A stretch of DNA of 64,000 nucleotides from Albugo candida. Its lineage: Eukaryota; Oomycota; Peronosporomycetes; Albuginales. The stretch covers positions 496,001-560,000 of the forward strand of contig JBDOQK010000012.1 of the NCBI GenBank assembly GCA_040437565.1, read 5' to 3'. The notes under the pieces were generated by a model, which was not told the origin of the DNA, ran no database searches, and saw nothing but the letters and a program-made list of their open reading frames with translations. Each line of letters begins with the position of its first letter. The first letter of the stretch is position 1. Made by a program: the position numbers and the translations under genes. Below, one piece after another: positions 52,448 through 62,453 of the stretch.

Positions 52448-54238
52448 TTAAGATGTAAAAATTGCTGTGGCAACCTCTACAAGACGACAATCTACATCAA
52501 TCTCCTTCCCTAATGTGATACCCGGATGTAACGATTTCTCGATTTCTCCATCTTCCTCAAAGCTTCCAGGCCAAAAGTAGGAACAAGAGCGTTGTGTCCG
52601 GAGCCAGCCCATGTCTTTCAGCGCAGAAGCTACCAAACTCGAACAAAAATAATTTTTGCGCTTGCTTGAAGTCTCCTTTGTCCTTACATCTTTGGACATC
52701 TTGACCGATTGTGTGGTGGAAGTATGATTTTGACTCACGAAACTCGGCAATCTCTTTTCTTCATCATACACTTCTTTCTGCTGCAGATATCGATCGGATT
52801 TATTGAGACCTTGGAATATACTCAGAATGCTGTAAGCTTTTCCTTCAGCTGATGCGACAAAGGCCATCAAACGCTGGGCAGATTCTGAGTCTCTTTTGAC
52901 CAAGAATGAACGGATAGCAATACGCTCACTTACTTCTCGCGCATAAGCCATGAGCCGTGCCTTCAATGGATACACTTTGATACCTTCACCGGTCGCCTCC
53001 AATAAGCGCAAATTATCACCACGAAGGCCAGGAATGACAATGCCAACATGATCGAATCGTGATCTTGTAACCTTTATCAGCAGCCTGATCCGTCAAATTG
53101 TATGAACTGAAGGATACCATAAATTCAACTTACCTTGCGCTGACATATACTTGATCCAAAGCGACAGGAAAATAACACGATATCGCCGTATCCAATCTGT
53201 TTATCCAATGCATCAATACTCGTACTAAGTACTCCGACGCTCGCATTACTCAATTTTGGAGTGGAAACGACCCCCAGAAATGACAAAACAAGGACGTCTT
53301 GAGATAAGCTCGGTGGTTTCTGTGCCTGTAGTAGCCTTTTTAAGTAATTCTCCAGCATAGCGCGTCGACGCTTGATTGTATCACTCTCAAGTCTACCAAA
53401 TATCTGCTTGGGAGGAAAGTTTACTGTCGCTTTCACTGGGGATGATATCGAAGAGTCTGTAAATGCGAGCGAGAAAGCCTCCCCATATTTCTCCTTCAGG
53501 AGGTAATGAAGCTGATCGAAATCTTTATACCGACGAGAAACCTGCCATGTCATTCTTCCAAAAGTAACACGGATTTGATATAATGTATAGAAACCCATCA
53601 CAAGATCGCTGGCACAATTTTGTGTTCCGAATATAACAATATCTAAAGTTGGCGACGGCATATAATTTCGTAAAACCAGCTCCAGCGTCTTAATTGGTTG
53701 TCCAGGGCAGATATCTGTGAGACACATGCAATCATTCGTATACCATCGATTCTCCACGCGCGAATAGCATACAATGGCGTCGGCTCTTTCATCTGTGCCA
53801 TCAGATTCAGAATTCTCGCTGTCAATATTTTGCTACTCAAATACGATGATAGCTAAAGCATTTTTAAAGCAGTATTATGGAGCGTACACGCCGCATTTGA
53901 TTCAAAGCGATGCGCTTGATGTATGAAAGTGGCAATGTGCGCATTTGCATTTCAGTGAAAGATATTTTCACATCTTTGAGATTCGTCTCATTTTGAGAGA
54001 GATGGAAGTTGCAGCCAACTTGAAATTCCATTACCTTTTTTGAGCCACCACCGTATATCGTGTGTGAATACTTAGACGAGGTCTATACAGTAATTCCATT
54101 TACCTGAAAGCTATTTATATCAACAGTTGAAGATTGAGGCGCTGGTCGGCTGACTGCTTCAAGAAAGTACACATAAATAGTACTGACACCTTTCCAGCTC
54201 ACTACAATAAATTGAGAATTTGGGATTTCAGTGTGTAG
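52448..54238 (-). CDS. PX domain fused to a permuted papain-fold (YiiX/NlpC-P60-like) domain
   Basis: A multi-exon gene; the 3' exons (about 53835-53149 and 53081-52448) are firm. The 5' part (about 54238-53890, two or three exons, containing IYVYFLEAVSRPAPQS and VKISFTEMQMRTLPLS) has no start codon I can fix. The PX core reads YTLYQIRVTFGRMTWQV, SRRYKDFDQLHYLL, FPPKQIF and RRRAMLENYLKRLL. After a spacer comes a permuted papain fold: YGDIVLFSC, then the histidine in RFDHVGIVIP, LLEATGEGIKVYPL, and downstream the cysteine in NYFCSSLVASALKDMGWL. His before Cys is the order seen in YiiX- and LRAT-like enzymes, which are amidases, acyltransferases or peptidases. It may act on lipids or proteins at PI3P membranes (inference). 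Confidence 0.75.
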
Positions 54239-54288
54239 CTCAAAATAGCTTATCAAATTTTAGAGATAGAATTTGAAACTGAACATAC

Positions 54289-55344
54289 TCAAACAGGATT
54301 GCGTTGGGCTATAGGATACCTTTTCGGACGAAATGGATATACAAACTGAATTTTGGCCTTCAATGATGAAGGAATCCTTTCCTTGCACGCATAGAAATGC
54401 TGCTCGTTGTACCGTGCAGAAGTATGGGATATAATCAATTGCTGTACATTTTCAAATAAAGCAGCATTGAGGATGATCTAACATTGATCGAAAATGGTAA
54501 GTTGACCAAGTCGATAAGAGGAATTTGTACCTGCTCGAGATGGATATGACCGCGATCTTCCGCCTTCTTGATCGGCGTCTCTTTATCGATATACGTCGCC
54601 TAACTTGTTGCAAATTGCATCATATTTTTCTGCACTATAAAAAATTACAAGTCGAACCTCTGTGATAAGGACTTGGGCTTCCAAGAAATCATTTTTTGTT
54701 CCATCATGGGAACATCCTTTCAGGTGGAACAATTCCATTCTTGTATCACCAGTGTATGCAATTTCAGGATTAATATTGATACTATTCACGTCAATTCCTT
54801 GCTTCGCAATGTCAGCAATTTCAGCTGATGATAGGTTGATAAATTCATGTTTGAGCGACTTTTGTCTCTTATAGACGACATAACCAAGACTAGGTACGCG
54901 ATGAAAGGTTTTGTAAGCTCTGACAGTGTACTTGTGGCTGATTTCGAACTCATCGCCTTCCTCAACCGCTAGCAAATTCGCCTGGATTGTTTTCTGGCAA
55001 GTAAAACGAATGCCAGTTATGAATGAAATTTGGCAACATGTAAATTTCCAAACCTCTTGCATTTTGCTGAAGCTTCCAAGAATGTTCTGCACTTCATTCA
55101 GAATCCAAGATGGAACATAATACTTAGCAGGTGGTAGACCCACCAACATGCGACGAGCTGCATGGGCAACGATACCTTGGATATGGTCCACATGTCCATG
55201 AGTAATGAATACATTGGATTTTGTATAGGCTTTATCAAAGCAGACACCGCAGTCAAACATGATGTCCATTTTGTCTACGTAGTAAGCTGATTCAACGCCT
55301 GCTGTGGAGCGCACATGTATACGGTAGTTGCAAGCTCTCAGCAT
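54289..55344 (-). CDS. tRNase Z (short form, metallo-beta-lactamase fold)
   Basis: Four exons (from the ATG at 55344 to 55054, 54981-54658, 54599-54531, 54477-54289) give about 290 residues. The earlier frame start at 55404 is a TTG and is not used. The zinc motif is FITHGHVDHIQGI (H-x-H-x-D-H). Later come YKTFHRVPSLGYVVY, EIAYTGDTRME with the metal-binding Asp, DRGHIHLEQ, and LIISHTSARYNEQ. Together these match tRNase Z, in particular the short plant-like type. The enzyme cuts the 3' trailer of precursor tRNA. The first intron (72 nt) is a multiple of three and is inferred because the family has no insert there. No targeting peptide is obvious. Confidence 0.85.
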
Positions 55345-55444
55345 CGTTGCGTGTCCAACAGGTCCAAACAGTGATTGGGTGAAATTCCTGGTTATTCTGT
55401 CCAATCAGAAGCCCCAACACTTAATCGGTAGCGAGCCAACGAAT
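55345..55444. promoter_or_regulatory. Shared head-to-head promoter of tRNase Z and Snu114
   Basis: 100 bp between the start codons of two divergent RNA-processing genes. A CCAAT sequence lies at 55401-55405, a plausible shared element. Co-regulation is inference. Confidence 0.5.
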
Positions 55445-58400
55445 ATGGAAGATTCTTTGTATGATGAATTTGGCAATTACATCGGTCCTGAACTTCAAAG
55501 TAGCGACGAAGATGCATCGGAAACTTCCTCGGAACATGAAGAACCGGATACGAAACCAGTGGACGAAGAAATCAGCGGAAATGTAAGTACAAATGATGTG
55601 ATTCGAACTTTCTATTGCTCAAACGTATTTGAATATTAGCACTTTGCAGGTCTGTTGGTCTATCTCAATGGATGATCAGTCTCCTGTTGTTGAGAGTATT
55701 TTTCTCGTTTTTGCCAACATATAGATGAAATCACGCACGACATGAGCTCTATGATACGTCCCTCATACAATGAAGATGAAGATCACGCAGCAATCGTTTT
55801 GCATGAAGATAAAAAGTATTATCCTGATGCAGAAGAGGTTTATGGTGAAGCAGAGACTTTAGTGATGGAAGAAGACGCACAGACGATCGAGACCCCAATT
55901 ATTGAACCAGTTAAGATAAAGAATTTCTCCGTGTTAGAAAGTGGAATTCCCAAAACAACAGTAAGGAGTATATGATAGTGTGCATCCTGTAGCTGATGAT
56001 GCGCTGCAAATTTAGTATTCAACCGAATTTCTCACGTCATTAATGGACTACCCTCATTTGATTCGAAATATCGCTATCGTCGGCGACTTGCATCACGGAA
56101 AAACTCTATTCACGGACTTGTTGATACAGCAAACGCATTTGAAAAAATGGGATCCCGAAAAAGAAAAACGATACACAGATACCCGCAAAGATGAACAAGA
56201 GCGAAAAGTAAGCATCAAAAGTACTCCAGTTTCTCTTGTGTTGCCAACATCCAAAGGAAAACACTATTTGCTGAATGCAATGGATTGTCCAGGGCACGTT
56301 AATTTCAAAGATGAGTCTATCGCGGCCTTGCAAATTGCTGATGGTGCAGTTCTCGTGGTGGATGCTATCGAAGGCGTGCTTATGAATGTAGGGGCATATT
56401 GAAAGTCATATATTTGATCTGACGAAGCTTTTATGCAGACCGAAACGATGATAAAGTGTGCCCTAAAAGCAAATGTTCCCTTGGTTTTAGTTGTCAACAA
56501 GGTGGACCGATTGATTATTGAGCTGAAGCTGCCACCGGCTGACGCGTACTTCAAACTGCTGCATACGATCGAACAAGTCAACGCAATTATTGAATCTATT
56601 GTGGCACCAGATCGGCGGGAAAAAAGTCGACTCTCTCCAGAGCTCGGTAATGTCTGCTTTGCATCCGGCCAACATGGTTGGAGCTTCACTTTGGACTCGT
56701 TTGCTCGTCTGTACGCCAATAAACATCCCGAGCTTGATGCATCTCAATTTGCGCCGTTGCTATGGGGAGACAAGTATTACAGTCCACAGAGCAGGACTTT
56801 TGAAAGCTCAATAGTACGCTTTGTTTATTTGCTTCAGCATCGTGTTGTTCTGTGACTCAAATCGTTTCACTTGTAGCCGTACGAAAACGCACAACGATCT
56901 TTTGTGATGTTCGTTCTTGAACCTCTATATAAAATTTACTCCAAAGTACTGAGTGAAGAACCTCACGAGCTTTCTGCGTCATTACGAGTCATGGGAATCA
57001 GACTACGGAAGGAAGAATTGACGCTTAATCCACGATCACTGCTCAAACTTGTTGTGGCACAATTTGTCGGGGATGGAAGCGCAGGATTCATCGACATGGT
57101 GGTGTGTCATGTGCCCTCCCCAAAGGCGACTGCGAAGACTAAACTGGAAACACTATACACTGGTAATCAAAGCACATCTCACCGAATCGTTCGAGGAATA
57201 CTCAATTGCGACGCAAAAGCCCCGCTCATGATCGACATTGTAAAGCTGTATTCGTCACCTGATGGCAATTCATTCGATGCATTTGGTCGAGTCTATTCTG
57301 GTGAGATCAGCCAGCATCAGAGCGTGAAGGTATTAGGCGAGGCTTACACCTTTGACGACGATGAAGATATGTGTTCCCGTACAGTAGAAGGCATCTATGT
57401 TTCCCAAGGCCGATACAAAATAGGGATCAATCGCGTTCCATCCGGTAATTGGGTTTTGCTAGAAGGAATTGACGCTTCCATCACAAAAAGCGCAACTATC
57501 ACCAACGCTTCGAATGATATTCTACAAGGCGAAGAAGTCGGTATCTTCAAACCCATTCAGAGATCCTTCCAAACCACCGGCTTTGTGAAGCTTGCGGTAG
57601 AGCCGTTAAATCCTGCAGAATTACCAAAAATGCTCGAAGGATTGCGAAGGGTCAACAAAAGCTACCCACTTGTCCGAACCAAGGTCGAAGAAAGTGGTGA
57701 GCACGTGATCATGTGCACTGGTGAATTGGCGGCGGACTGCATCCTCCACGATTTACGAAGAATGTACTCTGCAATTGAGATAAAGGTTGCGGATCCGGTT
57801 GTAGTGTTTTGTGAGACGGTTGCCGAGACGTCTTCTGTGCAGTAAGTATGATATACAGCAATCCTTGATGATGCTCATCCAGTTCTCGTGGCTAGATGCT
57901 TTGCGGAGACTCCGAATGGTAAGAATAAGCTCACAATGATATCAGAACCGCTCGATGCTGGGCTTGCACAAGACATTGAATCTGGTACAATTAGCTTGAA
58001 TGTACGTGTGCTATGCAAAATCTGTGCCTTTGTATTCAGTCTGCTGCATGGATATAGTTTGAGACGAAACATGTTGCCGATTTTTTTCAAAGCAAATACA
58101 AATGGGATCTACTTGCAGCTCGTTCCGTTTGGGCTTTTGGGCCAGATATGAACGGACCAAACGTGCTATTGGATGATACGCTGTCTTCCGAAGTCGATAA
58201 AGAATCGCTCTGGAGTGTTAAAGATAGCATTGTGCAAGGATTCCAATGGAGTTGCCGAGAAGGACCGCTTTGCGATGAGCCAATACGCGATACAAAATTC
58301 AAAATCCTGAATGCTTCCATTGCATCAGAACCAATTTATCGAGGCGGCGGACAAATTATCCCCACAGCACGTCGCGTAGCTTACTCGGCTTTCTTGACAG

Positions 58401-58852
58401 CGTCACCACGGATGCTGGAACCGATCTATAGCATAGAGATACAATGTCCGGCTGATATCGTATCTTCGCTGTATCAAGTTCTCAATCGACGTCGGGGTCA
58501 CATTACACATGACGCTCCAATTGCAGGATCACCCTTATACGTCGTTCGAGGCTTTGTTCCCGTCATCGATTCTTTTGGATTAGAAACTGATTTGCGTGTC
58601 TTCACACAAGGTCAAGCGTTTATCAAGCAGCAGTTTGATCATTGGGCTGTGGTGCCAGGGGATCCATTAGATTCATCGGTGGTTTTGCGTCCACTAGAGC
58701 CAGCACCTGTCAACGACCTCGCTCGTGAATTTATGATCAAAACGCGGCGAAGAAAAGGATTGAGCGAGGACGTCAATGTCCGAAAGTATTTTGACGAGCA
58801 AATGTGGGATGAACTCGTACGCCATGAAGTCGATCCCGAGCGATTCATCTAG
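55445..58852 (+). CDS. SNU114: U5 snRNP GTPase Snu114 (EFTUD2)
   Basis: A seven-exon model (55445-55586, 55725-55960, 56016-56387, 56439-56813, 56877-57841, 57896-58001, 58058-58852) gives 996 residues, close to the human 972. The start [14 protein letters not shown] and the acidic N-terminus, followed by [17 protein letters not shown], are specific to Snu114 rather than EF-2. GTPase motifs: [17 protein letters not shown] and VNKVDRL. EF-2-like domains II to V follow, with [28 protein letters not shown] and the ending [14 protein letters not shown]. Snu114 controls Brr2 helicase during spliceosome activation and disassembly. The first splice is ambiguous: a donor at 55587 fits phase with a 138-nt intron; another model needs a 29-nt intron. 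Confidence 0.95.
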
Positions 58853-58899
58853 TAATATACGCGTTTTCTACATCTTTGAATAATGTGCTAATGCCAACC

Positions 58900-59301
58900 C
58901 TAAAAGAAATCATGACGAGCTATTCGAGTAGCTCTTTTATCGCGCCGATTCTGTCGCGAGATCACCTTTTTGTGCGAGTCAAGCACGTGAGGCTTGATTG
59001 GAACTCCCAGTCGTTGAGCGAGGGCACCGAATCCTCCATGTTTCTTTCGTATTGCGTAAACAAGAGCCGTATATCCGAGTTCCTTGAGCACTTTTGTTTC
59101 CGGGTAGGGGGTCTTCAGATTGTGGCGTTGACGAATGAAATCAAGTTCCTAGTAAGGAAACAATCACAATTCTTAAGATCGGTACTTATCCAATCTGGTC
59201 GCTGACCTTCACGACGGCGTTGATGTCATTCCATTTGTTGTTGCTGTGTGTGCATGCTACTTGCTGGAAGTGGCGTCGCCACAGCAGGCGAACAGAACGT
59301 T
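58900..59301 (-). CDS. Small basic protein of unknown function, 5' end unresolved
   Basis: Two exons (59301-59207 and 59148-58900, 58-nt intron) hold frame for about 114 codons. An acceptor (tatag) at 59302 implies at least one more exon upstream, perhaps starting with an ATG near 59515. The product contains NKWNDINAVVKELDFIRQRHNL, read in two parts around the splice, and then LKELGYTALVYAIRKKHGG and FGALAQRLGV. The last segment resembles a short helical module (L-x-x-G-x-x-x-L-x-x-A-I-x-K-x-G-G-x-x-x-x-A-x-R-L-G) that I associate with plant and algal organelle or nuclear proteins, without a firm family name. The tail is very basic. Confidence 0.5.
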
Positions 59302-59703
59302 CTATACAGTGTAGCCGTTCAAAACGCATCATGCGTCAAGTTTGATTGGTTGTCAGTGAGTTTTGCCATAAGGCTGCGCTAGTCCTTGTTAAATCCACAA
59401 CGAGCTCACTATATCTATATTGCACATGATAAGTCGCATATGATCTGATTGCCGATCATGCTGCAATGTGGTCGCAGTCGCGGTCTACGTAAGTGTCCAG
59501 TGAGCTTGCTCCATGATGCTCACCACGGATTTTCACCTACTTGTGAGAGTGCTTGACGCTTCGGCCCCTAAAGATACTTCGAATAAGAACCTTGAATAGT
59601 TGAAGAAATCGCCAGGTGCCAAAGGAGCAATTTTCCTGTAAGATCATTCAGATCCATTTCTCTGCTCTCGCGCATCAACTGCTCACTGAGATCGATCAAC
59701 GGA
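59302..59703. other. Intergenic or upstream exons of the small protein
   Basis: No firm feature. A minus-strand ATG near 59515 followed by a gtag donor could be the first exon of the preceding gene. Confidence 0.3.
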
Positions 59704-62209
59704 TTAGTATCTTTTATTTATCGACAGATCCTGGCAAAGTCGTCCAATTTCCGCTTCAAGTTGTCGTAGGCGTCTTTGTAGCTGATGTTTTTCTTTACGT
59801 GCGGTAATTGCTCTGCAGCCTCCTTGCTCTAATCTGCTCAATCTGTCGGTCAGCTACAGCAAAAGTACGTTTTCCAGGGAGTGACTCGAAGTACAACTGA
59901 CAACTTACGCCTTGTTTTTCTATGTCAAGTTTCAGTAAATCGCGTTGCAGTGGCTCGTTTTCACGCCCTTGATACTGCATCATGCTAACAGAATTATTTG
60001 CAAAATCAAGGGTTCGGTGGAATGATTTGTTTGCATGCGGTGTATATGGAAAGGGATGAACTGAAGCTTCTGAGCAAGGGTCGACTGTGTTACTAAGGCT
60101 CCTTCTTGCAACTGGTAACAAACATAATATATCTCTGACTCAGCGTCAGCATTCAGTATGTAAAAATCTTACGCTGTATTCGAAGCTGCTCGTATTCAGC
60201 TGATGGACTAAGTAGGGGGGGTTGGTGGGTCAATGCAGACTCGTGTCTAGCACCTCCAAACTTTGGTGATGCATGTTGCGATGGATATGCTTCAGAACTC
60301 ATCGGAGGGTTCCAATCACTCGGATCACAAAGATCTAGAAACAAGAACCTCGGCACAGCAATATAAGATGAACAAAGAGTAGATATTACTCGGTTGTTGG
60401 TATGAGTCATGACTCATAGCTACTGATCTTTGATTGATTGACGTGACGTCTTGTAGCCTCCCCAAATCGCTGCAAGAACGATGCATCGGTGTGGCAATGC
60501 GCCGTCTACTCACTTTATCGATCTCCGCATAAACATCTCTCGCTTGTTTGACTTCTGGAGGTGTCAAAGCGTTCTGTGGCAGTGTAAACGGGTACGATGT
60601 ACGAGGAGCTCGTTCCAGATCATGGATTTTTTGTTCCAGATTTTCAATCGTGCTTTTTGCTTCCATTAGTCTAGTGGCCTGATACACGCTTGCGTGTGAC
60701 TTGACGGCTGGAGCTTGATCAGAATATAAAGAGAAGCAAACTTCTTACCTCTTGTGTTTGATTGAAAAGACGAGTATTCAGTAATTTATTTTCTTGCCGC
60801 AATGATCCAATTATATCTTCCAGCTCATCGCATTTTTTCAAAAGTGTCGAAGTGTGCTCATTTCGTTGAGTGGCGAGTGCACTCAATTCTTTTTGTGCTT
60901 TCCCAAGTTCAAAAACAACTTGATGATAATCTTTTGTTACTTTGTCTCTCAGAGTATTGGCTTTTTGCATGTCTTCTTGAAATGAATCGTTACAAGCTTG
61001 CAAATGGTGGATTTTATCATGTAACATCAATATTTCGTCGCTTTTTTTCCTTACTTCAGCAACATTTCGCTCATACGCTTTTTTAATCTCTTCAGACTCA
61101 ATAGCCACTTGCTGATACCTCTCTTCGAGCAAGCTGTGCCGAGATTGTAGCTGCGTATACATGTCTTGGATTTGTTGTATCTACGCATTTGGATCGTAAA
61201 ACAAAAAAGATGACGGTTTTAAAAAAGCAATTCTACATTTGCATCTTGCTCCAGCATTTTGCTTTTCATCCTTTCAGTTTCTTGCAAGTTCAAAGCTGTA
61301 TTTTTCGGAGCATGAAAAAGATCCATTTCTCTAGGGTTCCAAGATGGAGGTGGCCANNNNNNNNNNNNNNNNNNNNNNNNNNNNNNNNNNNNNNNNNNNN
61401 NNNNNNNNNNNNNNNNNNNNNNNNNNNNNNNNNNNNNNNNNNNNNNNNNNNNNNNNAAGATGACGGTTTTAAAAAAGCAATTCTACATTTGCATCTTGCT
61501 CCAGCATTTTGCTTTTCATCCTTTCAGTTTCTTGCAAGTTCAAAGCTGTATTTTTCGGAGCATGAAAAAGATCCATTTCTCTAGGGTTCCAAGATGGAGG
61601 TGGCCAAAGAGGAGAACAATTCTCTCCTTCCACAACTTTTGTATAGCATGATGACTCGGTCTGGGCTCCTGGAAAAGGATTGTCGCATTTGTAAAAGTCA
61701 TCTGGCGGTACAGCATCAGAAGCAAGATCTCCATTGGAATCATTTTTCAAGGACGCAGTTTGAAAATAAAGGAATCTGCGCTCGGAGTCACTAAGCAGAT
61801 GATCCTCGTTTCTGAAGTCGACATGATCTTCCCACCTTCGTGCGTCTGGAGGTTGTCGATTATGCGTAGTGCTGTCACATGTAGCCGTCTCATCAGCAAA
61901 TGTAGCAGGTATCATAATCGAGGTCGATGCAAGTTCCCGATTTATATCGAAAAAAGAGGTCGAAATTTCACTTTCACACAAGTTTTTCTCCCGGCTCTGA
62001 CACGTGTATGATTCTTTAACATGCAGCTCATTGATCGCTATCCGATGCAGCAATCATAAGATGCCTTACTCATTTTTAGCTGTACTTACAACTTACTTAC
62101 GGGAAGTCTTCTCTATCTCCACACCAAGGAATTCTTCTGCGTTCAATTCGGTTAATGGCTCGATCACTCGCCAATCCACTGACTGATCGTCCCATGTAGA
62201 ACGACTCAT
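59704..62209 (-). CDS. Long coiled-coil protein
   Basis: About seven exons from the ATG at 62209 (MSRSTWDDQSVDWRVIEP). The second exon (62046 down to about 61479) is polar and probably disordered. The next, 61184-60747, is a continuous coiled coil (SRHSLLEERYQQVAIESEEI to DELEDIIGSLRQENKLL), followed by a shorter helix (AKSTIENLEQKIHDLE), a proline-rich exon, and a last exon with another coiled coil (HQLQRRLRQLEAEIGRL). The total is about 650 residues. The intron near 61200-61478 carries gap 7 and its duplicate, so the coding sequence is not damaged. No enzyme motif is seen; a cytoskeletal, centrosomal or ciliary scaffold role is possible but unproven. Confidence 0.72.
61357..61456. other. 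Scaffold gap 7 (100 N) with 150-bp flanking duplicate
   Basis: Bases 61207-61356 recur, reading as identical, at 61457-61606. The artefact makes an intron of the coiled-coil gene look 250 bp too long. Confidence 0.95.
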
Positions 62210-62287
62210 ATAGCGCCCCTATACAAAATGTCTCATTCTATACATGGTGGTGTTTACCTGCAAAGGCTCTTATATCATTAAAAGCAC

Positions 62288-62387
62288 NNNNNNNNNNNNN
62301 NNNNNNNNNNNNNNNNNNNNNNNNNNNNNNNNNNNNNNNNNNNNNNNNNNNNNNNNNNNNNNNNNNNNNNNNNNNNNNNNNNNNNNN
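62288..62387. other. Scaffold gap 8 (100 N) with 66-bp flanking duplicate
   Basis: Bases 62222-62287 recur, reading as identical, at 62388-62453, just upstream of the coiled-coil gene start. Confidence 0.95.
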
Positions 62388-62453
62388 TACAAAATGTCTC
62401 ATTCTATACATGGTGGTGTTTACCTGCAAAGGCTCTTATATCATTAAAAGCAC

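Noticed and set aside
55345-55404. Longer N-terminus for tRNase Z as a targeting peptide
   Set aside because: The extension begins at TTG, not ATG, and overlaps the divergent promoter with its CCAAT box; the ATG at 55344 is preferred.
55696-55724. 29-nt intron in Snu114
   Set aside because: Shorter than any other intron here; the alternative donor at 55587 keeps phase with a 138-nt intron, though transcripts are needed to decide.
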